Of a stretch of 64,000 nucleotides of DNA, positions 56,178 through 64,000 are shown one piece after another. The translations under genes were made by a program, and so were the position numbers. Position 1 is the first letter of the stretch, and every line of letters begins with the position of its first letter. The notes beneath the pieces were generated by a model, which was not told the DNA's origin, made no database searches, and saw nothing but the letters and a program-made list of their open reading frames with translations. The stretch comes from Sphingomonas sp. IC-11. Lineage in GTDB: Bacteria; Pseudomonadota; Alphaproteobacteria; Sphingomonadales; Sphingomonadaceae. The stretch is from NCBI RefSeq assembly GCF_021043365.1, contig NZ_JAJNDU010000001.1, forward strand, positions 768,164-832,163, in the 5' to 3' direction.

Positions 56178-57692
56178 TCAGGCGGGCAGCATGGTTCCCG
56201 TTTCCATGAACCGCTGATGCCAGGACAGCGCTTCGCCCGGCAGCGAGGCGGCATGAAGGCCGTACGCGCCGCCCTGTGCCCGTGCAGCATAATCCGCGAG
56301 CAACGGCCGGTAGCTGGGATGGGCGCAACGCTCGATCACAACGGCGGCTCGCTGCCGCGGGCTGAGGCCGCGAAGATCGGCTAGCCCCTGTTCAGTGACG
56401 ATCACCTGAACGTCCTGCATGATGTGATCGACATGGCTCGCCTGCGGCACAATGGCAGAGATGCGGCCGCCCTTCGCCGTGGAAGGAGTCATGAAGATCG
56501 AAACATAGGCGTTACGCGCGAAGTCACCCGAGCCGCCAATCCCGTTCTGTATCCGTGAGCCCATCACCAGCGTGGAATTGACGTTGCCGTAGATGTCGGC
56601 TTCGATCAGTCCATTCATCGCGATACAGCCGAGCCGGCGAACGAGCTCCGGATGGTTGCTGATCTCCTGAGGGCGCAGGATCATCCGGCTGGCGTAGGAC
56701 GACATGTTCGCGTTCAGGCGATCGGCCGCCGACGGGCTGAGCGAGAAAGCGGTGGCCGATGCCATGCGCAGCTTTCCGGCGTCGAGCAGATCCAGCATGC
56801 CGTCCTGGATCACTTCGGTGAACGCGGTCATCGGTTCGAAAGGGGCGTCGACGAGACCGGAAAGCACCGCATTGGCGATGTTGCCCACGCCTGACTGAAT
56901 AGGGAGCAGCGAGGCTGGCAAGCGGCCGCGCTTCACCTCATGGTCGAGGAAGTCGATGATGTGGCCGGCGATCGCCAGGGCCGTCTCATCAGGGGCAGCG
57001 AACGGCAGGTTGCGATCGGGTGCGTCCGTTTCGACGATCGCGACAATCTTCTCCGGATCGCACGCGAGATAAGGCGTGCCGATGCGGTCGTCGGGACGGA
57101 CAAGCGGGATGGGAACACGCTCCGGGGGCAATCGGGTGCCGTAATAGATGTCGTGCGCGCCCTCGAGCGCCGCATTCTGCCAGCGATTGACCTCCAGGAT
57201 CACGCGCTTTGCGCGATCCAGCCATGTCTTGTTGTTGCCGACGGACGAGGAGGGGATAAGCGATCCGTCTGGCCGGATGCCGGTGATCTCGATAACGGCT
57301 GTGTCGAGCGTGCCGATGACGCCCTCCCAAGCCATGGGCGCGACCTGGCTGAGGTGCATGTCGAGATAATCAATCTCGCCCCGGTTGATCTTCTCGCGCG
57401 CAACCGGATCAGAGGAATAGGGCAGTCGTTGAGCGATGCCGTCCACCGCCGCGAGGGCGCCGTCCAGCTCCGGCCCCGTCGATGCGCCGGTCCACAGATT
57501 GATACGGAACGGCCGCCCTTGGGCGCGCTCCGCCGCCATGCGCCGTGCGAGCGCTTGTGGCACGGCCTTCGGATAGCCTGATCCGGTGAAACCGCTCATG
57601 CCCACCGTGTCGCCGGGTTGAATGAGAGCTGCGGCTGTATCGGCATCAGTGATGCGGGAGCGGAGAGCGGCGGATGCGATACGGTCGGACAC
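56178..57692 (-). CDS. Acetyl-CoA hydrolase / succinyl-CoA:acetate CoA-transferase family
   Basis: This is a 504-residue class I CoA-transferase with both halves in one chain. Typical sequences are GDTVGMSGFTGSGYPKAVP, GEIDYLDMHLSQVAPM, LPIQSGVGNIANAVLSGL, the catalytic Glu segment AFTEVIQDG, and GSRIQNGIGGSGDFARN and VDHIMQDVQVIVTEQGLADLRGLSPRQRA. The family moves CoA between succinate and acetate or hydrolyses acetyl-CoA. I chose GTG 57692 (SDRIASAALRSR follows); the frame is open to 57782 but that part is not family-like. Confidence 0.92.
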   Translation of the reverse strand: MSDRIASAALRSRITDADTAAALIQPGDTVGMSGFTGSGYPKAVPQALARRMAAERAQGRPFRINLWTGASTGPELDGALAAVDGIAQRLPYSSDPVAREKINRGEIDYLDMHLSQVAPMAWEGVIGTLDTAVIEITGIRPDGSLIPSSSVGNNKTWLDRAKRVILEVNRWQNAALEGAHDIYYGTRLPPERVPIPLVRPDDRIGTPYLACDPEKIVAIVETDAPDRNLPFAAPDETALAIAGHIIDFLDHEVKRGRLPASLLPIQSGVGNIANAVLSGLVDAPFEPMTAFTEVIQDGMLDLLDAGKLRMASATAFSLSPSAADRLNANMSSYASRMILRPQEISNHPELVRRLGCIAMNGLIEADIYGNVNSTLVMGSRIQNGIGGSGDFARNAYVSIFMTPSTAKGGRISAIVPQASHVDHIMQDVQVIVTEQGLADLRGLSPRQRAAVVIERCAHPSYRPLLADYAARAQGGAYGLHAASLPGEALSWHQRFMETGTMLPA

Positions 57693-57823
57693 ACGAGACT
57701 CGTTTGTTGTGGTAGGCAACGACTGCTGCCCTTTCCCCCCATCGGGCCGAGTTGTCGAGGAAAGAGCGCCGGGTGCCGCCAATGGCGCGGCAAGTTATTT
57801 TGCAGAACGGGCTTGGTTGCGGG

Positions 57824-57848
57824 GGAACGCCGGCGTTGTCGGCGCGTC
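57824..57848 (+). promoter_or_regulatory. Candidate EcfG promoter of the short-chain dehydrogenase gene
   Basis: GGAAC at 57824-57828 is followed after 16 bases by CGTC at 57845-57848. The -35 is exact and the -10 matches three of four consensus bases. It stands 37 nt before the start of the dehydrogenase gene. Confidence 0.4.
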
Positions 57849-57884
57849 GGGCGTTGGGGACTACGTTCGATCGGGAGACGGTGG

Positions 57885-58883
57885 ATGGGTGATTTTGATG
57901 CCTCGCGGCGAGGCCTGCTGGGCGGCGCCGTGCTGGGCCTGGCGGCGGCCTCAACATCCGCCACAGCACAGGGAAGCGAAGCGGGTGGGACACCGCGCAG
58001 CGGCGGTCTGCGCGATCCCCGGACCCGGTTCCGGCGTGAGCCCTTCCCGGAACAGCGGCAGCCATGGCCGGCACTCGCCAGCAAGATGAACCCACGGCCG
58101 GACCACGGCGAAACGACCTATCGCGGATCAGGAAAGCTGAACGGCCGCCGCGCGCTGATCACCGGTGGAGATAGCGGAATAGGCCGTGCCGCGGCGATCG
58201 CCTTTGCCAGAGAAGGCGCAGACGTCGCGATCAACTATCATCCCTCCGAGGAGCCCGACGCACGCGAGGTGAAGGCCCTGATCGAACAGGCAGGCCGCAA
58301 GGCTGTCCTGCTTCCCGCCGATATCCGCACGCAGAAGGCGTGCGAGGATACCGTGCGCAAGGCCATCGCGGGGCTGGAAGGATTGGACATCCTGGTCAAC
58401 AATGCTGCCTATCAGCAGAGCAAGGCTGATATCATGGAGATAACGGACGAACAGTTCGTGCGGACGTACGAGACGAACGTCTACCATGTGTTCCGGTTCA
58501 GCAAGGCCGCGATCCCGTCGCTGCCGCCGGGCGCCGTGATCATCAACACGGTGTCGGTAAATTCCTATGACCCGGGGGAAGAGCTGATCGATTATGCGTC
58601 CACCAAGGCAGCGATCCTGAACCTGACCAAAGGAATGGCAAAGCAGCTGGCCAAGAAGGGGATCCGGGTGAATGCCGTGTCGCCCGGACCGGTATGGACA
58701 CCGCTACAGGTCGCTGGCGGGCAATTGCCGGGCAAAATGGGTGAGTTCGGACAGGACACGCCATTGGGACGTGCGGGTCAGCCGGCCGAGCTTGCCTCCC
58801 TCTATGTGACGCTGGCCGCCGATGACGCAAGCTTCTCGACCGGTACGGTGGTGGGTGCCCATGGCGGCAAGGGAAACCCCTGA
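57885..58883 (+). CDS. Short-chain dehydrogenase with Tat signal (general stress protein 39 type)
   Basis: This is a 332-residue SDR oxidoreductase. Residues 1-30 look like a twin-arginine signal (ASRRGLLGGAVLGLAAAST, with AQ after it), then a ~50-residue linker leads to the enzyme. The NAD(P) loop is TGGDSGIGRA, followed by NNAAYQ, the catalytic Ser in INTVSVNSY, Tyr-x3-Lys in DYASTKAA and VSPGPVWTPLQ. It belongs to the YhdF/YdaD branch of stress dehydrogenases. Tat export of a cofactor-binding SDR means it would fold with NAD(P) before transport. GGGAG seven bases upstream fixes ATG 57885. Confidence 0.9.
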   Translation: MGDFDASRRGLLGGAVLGLAAASTSATAQGSEAGGTPRSGGLRDPRTRFRREPFPEQRQPWPALASKMNPRPDHGETTYRGSGKLNGRRALITGGDSGIGRAAAIAFAREGADVAINYHPSEEPDAREVKALIEQAGRKAVLLPADIRTQKACEDTVRKAIAGLEGLDILVNNAAYQQSKADIMEITDEQFVRTYETNVYHVFRFSKAAIPSLPPGAVIINTVSVNSYDPGEELIDYASTKAAILNLTKGMAKQLAKKGIRVNAVSPGPVWTPLQVAGGQLPGKMGEFGQDTPLGRAGQPAELASLYVTLAADDASFSTGTVVGAHGGKGNP

Positions 58884-58899
58884 CCAGCAGACGGCGGCG

Positions 58900-61800
58900 C
58901 TATGCGAGTAGGGCCGCCAACCTGTCCAGCCGGGCGGACGGGTCTTCCAATGCTTCCTTGAGCAGCAAGCGCCCATCCTTCTCGATCAAGCCGTCGATCT
59001 GCGACGCCTCCGAGCCACCGCTGCGCGGCGTCAGCGCCATTGCGGCGGGACCCGCGTCGATCCGGGCGATGTTGAGCGCCCGCGCGCGCTCCCGCACGCG
59101 TGCGATCGACATGAGAAGAAGCGCTTCCTCGGGCAGCTCGCCAAACCGGTCCTCCAGCTCTGCTTCAAAGGCATCGAGCTCCGCATCGCTACGCAGGCGC
59201 CCGAGACGAGCATAAAGGGTGATGCGCAGATCCTCTTCCGGGATCCATTCCGCTGAAAGCCGTCCTTCGATGCCCAGTTGCAACTCTGGCGTCCAGCGCT
59301 CCACCGTCTCCCCCCGCTCCGTGCGAAGCGCATCTTCCAGCAACTGCTGATAGAGTTCGACGCCGATCAACCGCATGTGACCAGCCTGGGTATCGCCAAG
59401 CAGGTCTCCGGCCCCGCGCATGTCGAGATCACGTGCGCTGATCGCAAAACCTGCGCCCAGCCGGTCAAACGCCTCCAGCGTACGAAGCCTCTTCAAAGTG
59501 CGCGGCGAGATGGCATCATCAGCTTCGGTGAACAGCAATACCTGCCCGCGCCGATGCCCGCGGCCTACCCGTCCACGAAGCTGATGAAGCTGCGACAGGC
59601 CGAAGCGATCGGCGTGAATGATCGCCATGGTGTTCGCGCGCGGCACGTCGAGGCCGGCTTCGATGATGTTGGTGGCTAGCAACACGTCTCCGTCGCCGCG
59701 GCCGAAGCGCACCATTGTCTCGTCGATCTCGGCAGCGGGCATCTTGCCATGGGCTTGCAGCAGCTCGAGCTCTGGCACGAGCTTGGTGAGTTGTTCCGCC
59801 AACGGCTGCATGTCCGAAATTCGGGGAACGACTACGAAGCTCTGGCCGCCACGGGCGCGTTCACGAAGCAAGGCGCTCCTCAGGGTAGCGGGCGCGAAGG
59901 TCGAAACCGCCGTGCGGATCGGCTGGCGACGGGCCGGCGGCGTGGCGATCACCGACAATTGCCGCAACCCTACCAGCGCCGATTGCAGCGTACGGGGGAT
60001 CGGCGTTGCGGATAGCGTGAGGAGGTGTCCGGCGGAGAGATCCTGCAGCTTCTTCTTGTCGGCTGCACCGAACCGCTGCTCTTCATCGATGATGACCAGC
60101 GCGAGGTCCTTGTACTTCACGCCCTTGCCCGCGACGGCGCCGGTGCCGATCACAACCTGAACGCTGCCATCGGCGAGCGCGGCCTTCACGCGCTTCTTCT
60201 CCGCATCGCTGGACAGACGCGACAGGCCGGCGACGTTGATGCCAGTGCCTTCGAATCGCTCGGTGAAGCTCTCCAGATGCTGCCGTGCGAGGACGGTGGT
60301 GGGCGCTGCCAAGGCGACTTGCTTGCCGGAGAGAGCCGCGATGGCGGCCGCGCGCAAGGCGACTTCCGTTTTGCCAAAACCGACATCACCGATAACCAAG
60401 CGGTCCATCGGCTTCCCGGAAGCAAGGTCGCTTCGAACGGCCTCAATAGCAGCAAGCTGATCGGCCGTCTCGGAGAAGGGGAAACCGGCAGCGAACCGCT
60501 CATAGGCGGCTGGCGTCGGGTCCAGCACCGGCGCGGTGCGTGCCTCGCGCTCTGCGGCAAGCTGCGTGAGCTGACGCGCAGTTTCGGCAATCGCCTCAGC
60601 GATCTCGCCGCGGCGCTCCAGCCAGGTCCGACCGTCCAGGGTGTCGAGCGTCACCGCATCATCTTCCGCGCCGTAGCGCCACAGGCGATCCGCCTCGGCA
60701 ACCGGCACCAGACGGACGGCGTCCTTGGCGTAGGTGAGCTTGATCGTGTCCCCGCCGCTGCCATCCACACTCGGCAGAGGCTCAATCCCGGCAACCACGC
60801 CGATGCCGTGATCTTCATGGATGACCGTGTCGCCAACGCGGATTTCGGCCGTCTGCACGAACGACAGATCGACCCGGTGAGCGGCGCCATCTTCACGCTC
60901 CGCGCGGCTGCCGAGCAGATCGGCCGCGGCAACCGCCAATATGCCGTCGCGGCGAAAACCGCGGTCTGCCGGCGCGGCGAGCGTGAGGAACGTGCCTTCG
61001 GGTGCCTCCAGCACCGTCTGCCAACTCTCTGCAGATTGCGCCGCGAGGTCCAACCGCTTTTCGATGCGGCGCGTCAGGAACCGCAGATCGCGCTCGCTGC
61101 CCAACAAGACGAGCCGTTCACCGTTTGCGAGCGCCTGTTTCGCGACCTTCGCGAAGGCAGCCAAGGGGGCACGTTGCTCGACAAAACGGGCGGGCGGCGC
61201 TGCTTCCTGACCGAGAGGCTGCGTTTCGCGACCCGTAAGCGCTTTGGACCAGGCGTTGTCGTCGACGATGTCGCGGGCTGCGCGACGGCTACCCCGCCGT
61301 CCCGCATCGTGGCTAAGGGCGAGAAGGCGACGGCGACGTTCGTCAGCCCGGTCGGTGATGGCGAGCACCGCGTCAGGCAGATGGTCGATCAAGGTGACGC
61401 GGTTGTCGTCGAGCGCCGGTTCGGCGACGCGGCCGAGTTCGTGCGCTTCGACGTCCTCCATGCTGCGCTGATCAGACGGATCGTAGAAGCGGAGGCTTGC
61501 GATCTTGCCATCCGCCACCTCGATGCGGAGCGGCGCCTCGACGTCGGCTGGGAACACATCCAGCACTTGGCCCCGCAGCGCCACTTCGCCGGGTTCATCC
61601 ACGCGCTCGTCAGTGACGTAGCCAAGACCGAGAAGTTCCTCGTTCAACTGGGCAAGGTCGCACGCCCCGCCAACCGTCACGGATGGAGGTTCGGCATCGA
61701 AGGCTGCTGGCGGGGGATAGGCGCGAGCCAGCGCTTCTCCAGATGTTACCAGCGCAATTTGGGCACCGTCGTCGGCGCCACTGTTCCGGCGAATAGCTCG

Positions 61801-62085
61801 AAGCGCCGAAACGCGCTGGCCGACATTGGCGGGGGAGGGAGGAGCTTCGTCGCCGGGTAGCGCGTCGGTGCCGGGGCAGAACAGAACATCCGCGCCAGGC
61901 ATCATGGCAGCTAACGTTCGTGCCAGGGCCAAGGCACGAGTTTCGTCGGCGACGGCCACGATCACATCGCGCGACGCGAGTAGGGGGGCGACCCCGGCTG
62001 CGGTTTCCGCAATGCTCATCGGCGAGGGCGGCAGTTCGCCAAACGGCGGCAAGGCGGCACGTTCCGCATCAGGAGATCGGGACAT
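58900..62085 (-). CDS. Mfd-like transcription-repair coupling translocase
   Basis: This is a 1061-residue superfamily 2 protein. A UvrB-homology N-terminus is followed by an RNA-polymerase-interacting domain (VGDTVIHEDHGIGVVAGIE), then a RecG-like translocase: GDVGFGKTEVALRAAAIAAL, IIDEEQRFGAADKK, TLSATPIPRTLQ, VVPRISDMQPLAEQL, ATNIIEAGLDVPRAN and QLRGRVGRGHRRGQ. The TRCF C-terminal domain is present. Typical Mfd is about 1150 residues, so this one is roughly 90 shorter, mostly in the N-terminal half. Mfd removes stalled RNA polymerase and recruits UvrA. It could be the genome's only Mfd or a divergent paralogue; the window cannot tell. Confidence 0.85.
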   Translation of the reverse strand: MSRSPDAERAALPPFGELPPSPMSIAETAAGVAPLLASRDVIVAVADETRALALARTLAAMMPGADVLFCPGTDALPGDEAPPSPANVGQRVSALRAIRRNSGADDGAQIALVTSGEALARAYPPPAAFDAEPPSVTVGGACDLAQLNEELLGLGYVTDERVDEPGEVALRGQVLDVFPADVEAPLRIEVADGKIASLRFYDPSDQRSMEDVEAHELGRVAEPALDDNRVTLIDHLPDAVLAITDRADERRRRLLALSHDAGRRGSRRAARDIVDDNAWSKALTGRETQPLGQEAAPPARFVEQRAPLAAFAKVAKQALANGERLVLLGSERDLRFLTRRIEKRLDLAAQSAESWQTVLEAPEGTFLTLAAPADRGFRRDGILAVAAADLLGSRAEREDGAAHRVDLSFVQTAEIRVGDTVIHEDHGIGVVAGIEPLPSVDGSGGDTIKLTYAKDAVRLVPVAEADRLWRYGAEDDAVTLDTLDGRTWLERRGEIAEAIAETARQLTQLAAEREARTAPVLDPTPAAYERFAAGFPFSETADQLAAIEAVRSDLASGKPMDRLVIGDVGFGKTEVALRAAAIAALSGKQVALAAPTTVLARQHLESFTERFEGTGINVAGLSRLSSDAEKKRVKAALADGSVQVVIGTGAVAGKGVKYKDLALVIIDEEQRFGAADKKKLQDLSAGHLLTLSATPIPRTLQSALVGLRQLSVIATPPARRQPIRTAVSTFAPATLRSALLRERARGGQSFVVVPRISDMQPLAEQLTKLVPELELLQAHGKMPAAEIDETMVRFGRGDGDVLLATNIIEAGLDVPRANTMAIIHADRFGLSQLHQLRGRVGRGHRRGQVLLFTEADDAISPRTLKRLRTLEAFDRLGAGFAISARDLDMRGAGDLLGDTQAGHMRLIGVELYQQLLEDALRTERGETVERWTPELQLGIEGRLSAEWIPEEDLRITLYARLGRLRSDAELDAFEAELEDRFGELPEEALLLMSIARVRERARALNIARIDAGPAAMALTPRSGGSEASQIDGLIEKDGRLLLKEALEDPSARLDRLAALLA

Positions 62086-62101
62086 TCAGGAGCAAGATCC
62101 A

Positions 62102-62638
62102 CTATGATGAGGCCGGTCGAACGGGCGGCACGCCACTGCGTTCCCGCGGGCGCGGCTTTGCCAGGAGATCGCTCATCGATACGGGCGCAAAATCATTGGC
62201 ATCGACGCCCACGTCGAACTGGCGGCGCATAGGGGCCAGCCGGCCATGGCTATGCCCATGGAGATTGATGACGCCGCGGTGCTGGCCGTTCCACGAGCGA
62301 AAGGGATAGTGACACAGAACGAGGCGATGTCCGTCGACCTCCAGTTCCGCATAGTCGGCCGTGCTTGCCCAGTGCCTGGCGGCGACCGTACCATCAGGAT
62401 CGTTGTTGCCGCGGATGAGATGCTTGGTGCCGTTCAAGGCGGCGAGCAAAGCCGGAACATCTGATGCTCGCCGCGCAACATCGCCGAGGTGCCAGACAGT
62501 ATCGCCCGGCTCGACAACAGCGTTCCAGCGCTGGATGAGCGCAGCGTCCATATCAGCGACGCTGCTGAAGGGGCGCCGCCAGATGTTGATCGTGCGATGG
62601 TCGCCGAAGTGGGTGTCGGCGGTGAAGAAGATCGTCAT
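62102..62638 (-). CDS. Calcineurin-like metallophosphoesterase
   Basis: This is a 178-residue metallophosphoesterase with all metal motifs: FTADTHFGD, WHLGDVA, IRGNND, LCHYPFRSW and HGHSHG. The fold hydrolyses phosphomonoesters or phosphodiesters with two metals. It resembles small phosphatases of unknown substrate; DNA-end or nucleotide processing is possible given the neighbours. Its ATG overlaps the radical SAM gene stop by four bases (ATGA), so the two are translationally coupled. Confidence 0.88.
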   Translation of the reverse strand: MTIFFTADTHFGDHRTINIWRRPFSSVADMDAALIQRWNAVVEPGDTVWHLGDVARRASDVPALLAALNGTKHLIRGNNDPDGTVAARHWASTADYAELEVDGHRLVLCHYPFRSWNGQHRGVINLHGHSHGRLAPMRRQFDVGVDANDFAPVSMSDLLAKPRPRERSGVPPVRPASS

Positions 62639-63738
62639 GTCCAGTAGAGGATCCGCGCTGACGGAAGGACGCGAGCGATGTTATCCTCGAAGAACGTGCG
62701 CAGCATCCGCATCGTCTCGGTATCATAGACCTGCTTTTCCCCGCCGAACTTCGTGCGCTTTGTGGTCCGGTGGCGGTAGCTCATGTCGAGCCCTGCGCCC
62801 GGGTACCAGCTTTCCAGGATCGCCTTCGATCCCGGCGTGAAGCGGTGAGTGATCAATTCGACCGTCAGATCGAGCGATCCTGTATCGCCGAGAGCGGCAG
62901 CGGCCTGCTCGATGAGCGTGCCGTACGCCTCCTCCCAGCCTTCCGCTGCAATGATGGGCGCAATCGTGAGACCCACGGCATAGCCGGCGCGCGCCATCCG
63001 GCCGAGTGCCGCCAGCCGGGCAGCAACCGGCGCCGTGCCCCCTTCGAAGCGCGCGAAGGCGGCGGGATTGATCGACGCGCGCATTCGGGTGCGGCCACCG
63101 TGATCGAGCGCCAGTAACGCCTCGACGTCGGCGAACTTGGTGGTGAAGCGGAGTTGCGCTGGCGCTTCCCAGCGCCCGAACCAGCGGATCGCAGCGGAGA
63201 GCGACCCGGTCAGCGGCTCCAGTGCAAGGGGGTCAGTATAGCAGGATGCTTCATAGGTGGTCCCTTCATGCGCCCTGAAACGACTGCGTGACGTGACGGT
63301 GCCTTGTCCGAGATAGGCTGGCACCCCTTCGAGTATCTCGTCCACGTTGGCGTACACACGCGTGATCGGCGGCCCCTTCAACGAGCCCGCAAGATAGCAA
63401 TAGCTGCAATGCGCCGGGCAGCCTTCTGCCAGGTCCACACGCCAGTCGGCACTGGGAGCGATGGGCTGAAGGCGGCGCTTCGATGGCGGCGCCACCACCA
63501 CCGCGAGGGTCGCCTTTGCCTCCGTGTAGGCGCGCCGGGGATCGGGCGCCAAATCGAGGTTCAGTCGATCACCGGCGAGTTCGACGATTGGGACGCCGAA
63601 GCTGGATGCCCGTTCCATGATCGCGCGTGCATGGTCGAACTGTCGTGCCGAGCGAGTGACAAGAAGCCGGTGAGGGCGCCATCCGGGACGGCCGCGCGGT
63701 TCGACTGAGGCAGCGGCAAGCGAGTCCATCATCGGCAA
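62635..63738 (-). CDS. Spore photoproduct lyase-like radical SAM protein
   Basis: This is a 367-residue radical SAM enzyme. The cluster cysteines are in the SPL-like spacing C-x3-C-x2-C (EGCPAHCSYCYLAGSLKG). TYEASCYTDPLALEPLTG and RFTTKF follow, as in the SplB family. SplB in spore formers repairs the spore photoproduct in DNA; SPL-like proteins of non-sporulating bacteria have no agreed substrate. It is coupled to a phosphoesterase and lies next to an Mfd-like gene, which suggests DNA damage work, but this is inference. Alternative starts are ATG 63738 and ATG 63729. Confidence 0.83.
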   Translation of the reverse strand: MPMMDSLAAASVEPRGRPGWRPHRLLVTRSARQFDHARAIMERASSFGVPIVELAGDRLNLDLAPDPRRAYTEAKATLAVVVAPPSKRRLQPIAPSADWRVDLAEGCPAHCSYCYLAGSLKGPPITRVYANVDEILEGVPAYLGQGTVTSRSRFRAHEGTTYEASCYTDPLALEPLTGSLSAAIRWFGRWEAPAQLRFTTKFADVEALLALDHGGRTRMRASINPAAFARFEGGTAPVAARLAALGRMARAGYAVGLTIAPIIAAEGWEEAYGTLIEQAAAALGDTGSLDLTVELITHRFTPGSKAILESWYPGAGLDMSYRHRTTKRTKFGGEKQVYDTETMRMLRTFFEDNIARVLPSARILYWT

Positions 63739-63881
63739 ACGAGCGATCGGCTGACAGGTTCAGGGCGGGCGCGTTTGCGCGATTGCGCACCTATCGCGGA
63801 ACTTCGCCAAGCCGTGTCGCTTAAACACGCTGGATTGGCGGCTATCCGGTGTTAGGATCCGGCAACAAAGAGGAGAGACCG

Positions 63882-64000
63882 ATGGCGCGGACCGCAGAAA
63901 AGCGTGGCAAAGACGAAACCAAGGCGGCGGAAAAGAAGGTGAAGGCCACCGGGAAGCCTGCCGGCGGTGCTCGCGGCGGCATCACGGCTCCGGTGACGCC
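63882..64000 (+). CDS. Basic protein, 5' end only, possibly SWIB-domain
   Basis: The frame starts at ATG 63882 with AGAGGAGAG nine bases before it and runs off the right edge after 39 residues. It is Lys/Ala/Glu-rich (MARTAEKRGKDETKAAEKK) and ends in GGARGGITAPVT. Small alphaproteobacterial SWIB/MDM2 proteins often have such a basic leader followed by a similar ITAPVTPS entry sequence. The decisive domain is outside the window, so this identity is tentative. Confidence 0.5.
   Translation, partial: MARTAEKRGKDETKAAEKKVKATGKPAGGARGGITAPVT

Noticed and set aside
60025..61860. A 611-codon frame opposite the Mfd-like gene, and similar long frames opposite cydA and mnhA
   Set aside because: They are reverse shadows with biased composition and no motifs, while the minus-strand genes have complete families.
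63798..63822. EcfG promoter for the gene at 63882
   Set aside because: GGAAC is present, but the bases 16-17 positions later (GCTT) do not match the -10 element well enough.

Overview
The window is a high-GC bacterial chromosome segment from an alphaproteobacterium, most likely a sphingomonad (Sphingomonas or a near relative). The reasons are the protein signatures of GyrB, IlvD, a Coq4-family protein, a MucR/Ros regulator, a FixL/FixJ oxygen-sensing pair and an MnhAB fusion, plus GGAAC-N16-(C/T)GT(T/C) sequences that resemble EcfG general-stress promoters. This is inference from protein resemblance; no rRNA or tRNA gene is present to anchor it. I saw no insertion sequence, prophage or CRISPR array.

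Layout. 0-1.5 kb: the 3' end of a repetitive Pro-Gly-Asn protein, followed by a CHASE2-(degenerate GGDEF)-EAL phosphodiesterase. 3.9-8.2 kb: a glycan-modification patch with a sulfotransferase on the minus strand and, on the plus strand, a GT4 glycosyltransferase overlapping a second sulfotransferase. 8.4-10.4 kb: a DUF350 / small exported protein / ATP-grasp operon. 10.5-13.4 kb: ilvD divergent from a LysR regulator with a candidate operator between them, then a frameshifted NTF2-like gene. 14.2-19.2 kb: gyrB, an MFS transporter and recF, all on the minus strand. 19.9-22.1 kb: a Coq4-family gene and a membrane diguanylate cyclase.

22.3-35 kb is a low-oxygen module: ompW, then on the minus strand cydA-cydB-cydX-hemN (bd oxidase plus anaerobic haem synthesis, with a 42-residue cydX), divergent cydD-cydC for oxidase assembly, a stand-alone receiver, a haem-PAS FixL-type kinase overlapping FixJ, and a universal stress protein. 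Nearly identical palindromes precede ompW and the receiver gene. 35.2-41.6 kb holds a methyltransferase, two acyl-CoA dehydrogenases flanking an EthD-like gene, a Blc-type lipocalin, a MucR homologue without its zinc cysteines, and a thioesterase. 41.7-47.7 kb is a complete Mrp/Mnh Na+/H+ antiporter operon with an A-B fusion.

47.9-53 kb contains the most unusual locus. Two double-domain fusion genes are divergently transcribed: a glycoside hydrolase 1-like/RmlD-like protein, and a glycosyltransferase-like/UDP-galactopyranose mutase protein followed by two tiny genes. 53.3-58.9 kb looks like stress and envelope functions: a beta-lactamase-fold serine hydrolase, a YihY/BrkB membrane protein, DUF2945, an acetyl-CoA hydrolase/CoA-transferase and a Tat-exported short-chain dehydrogenase. 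58.9-64 kb has a short Mfd-like translocase, a calcineurin-type phosphoesterase overlapping a spore-photoproduct-lyase-like radical SAM gene, and the start of a basic protein that may carry a SWIB domain.
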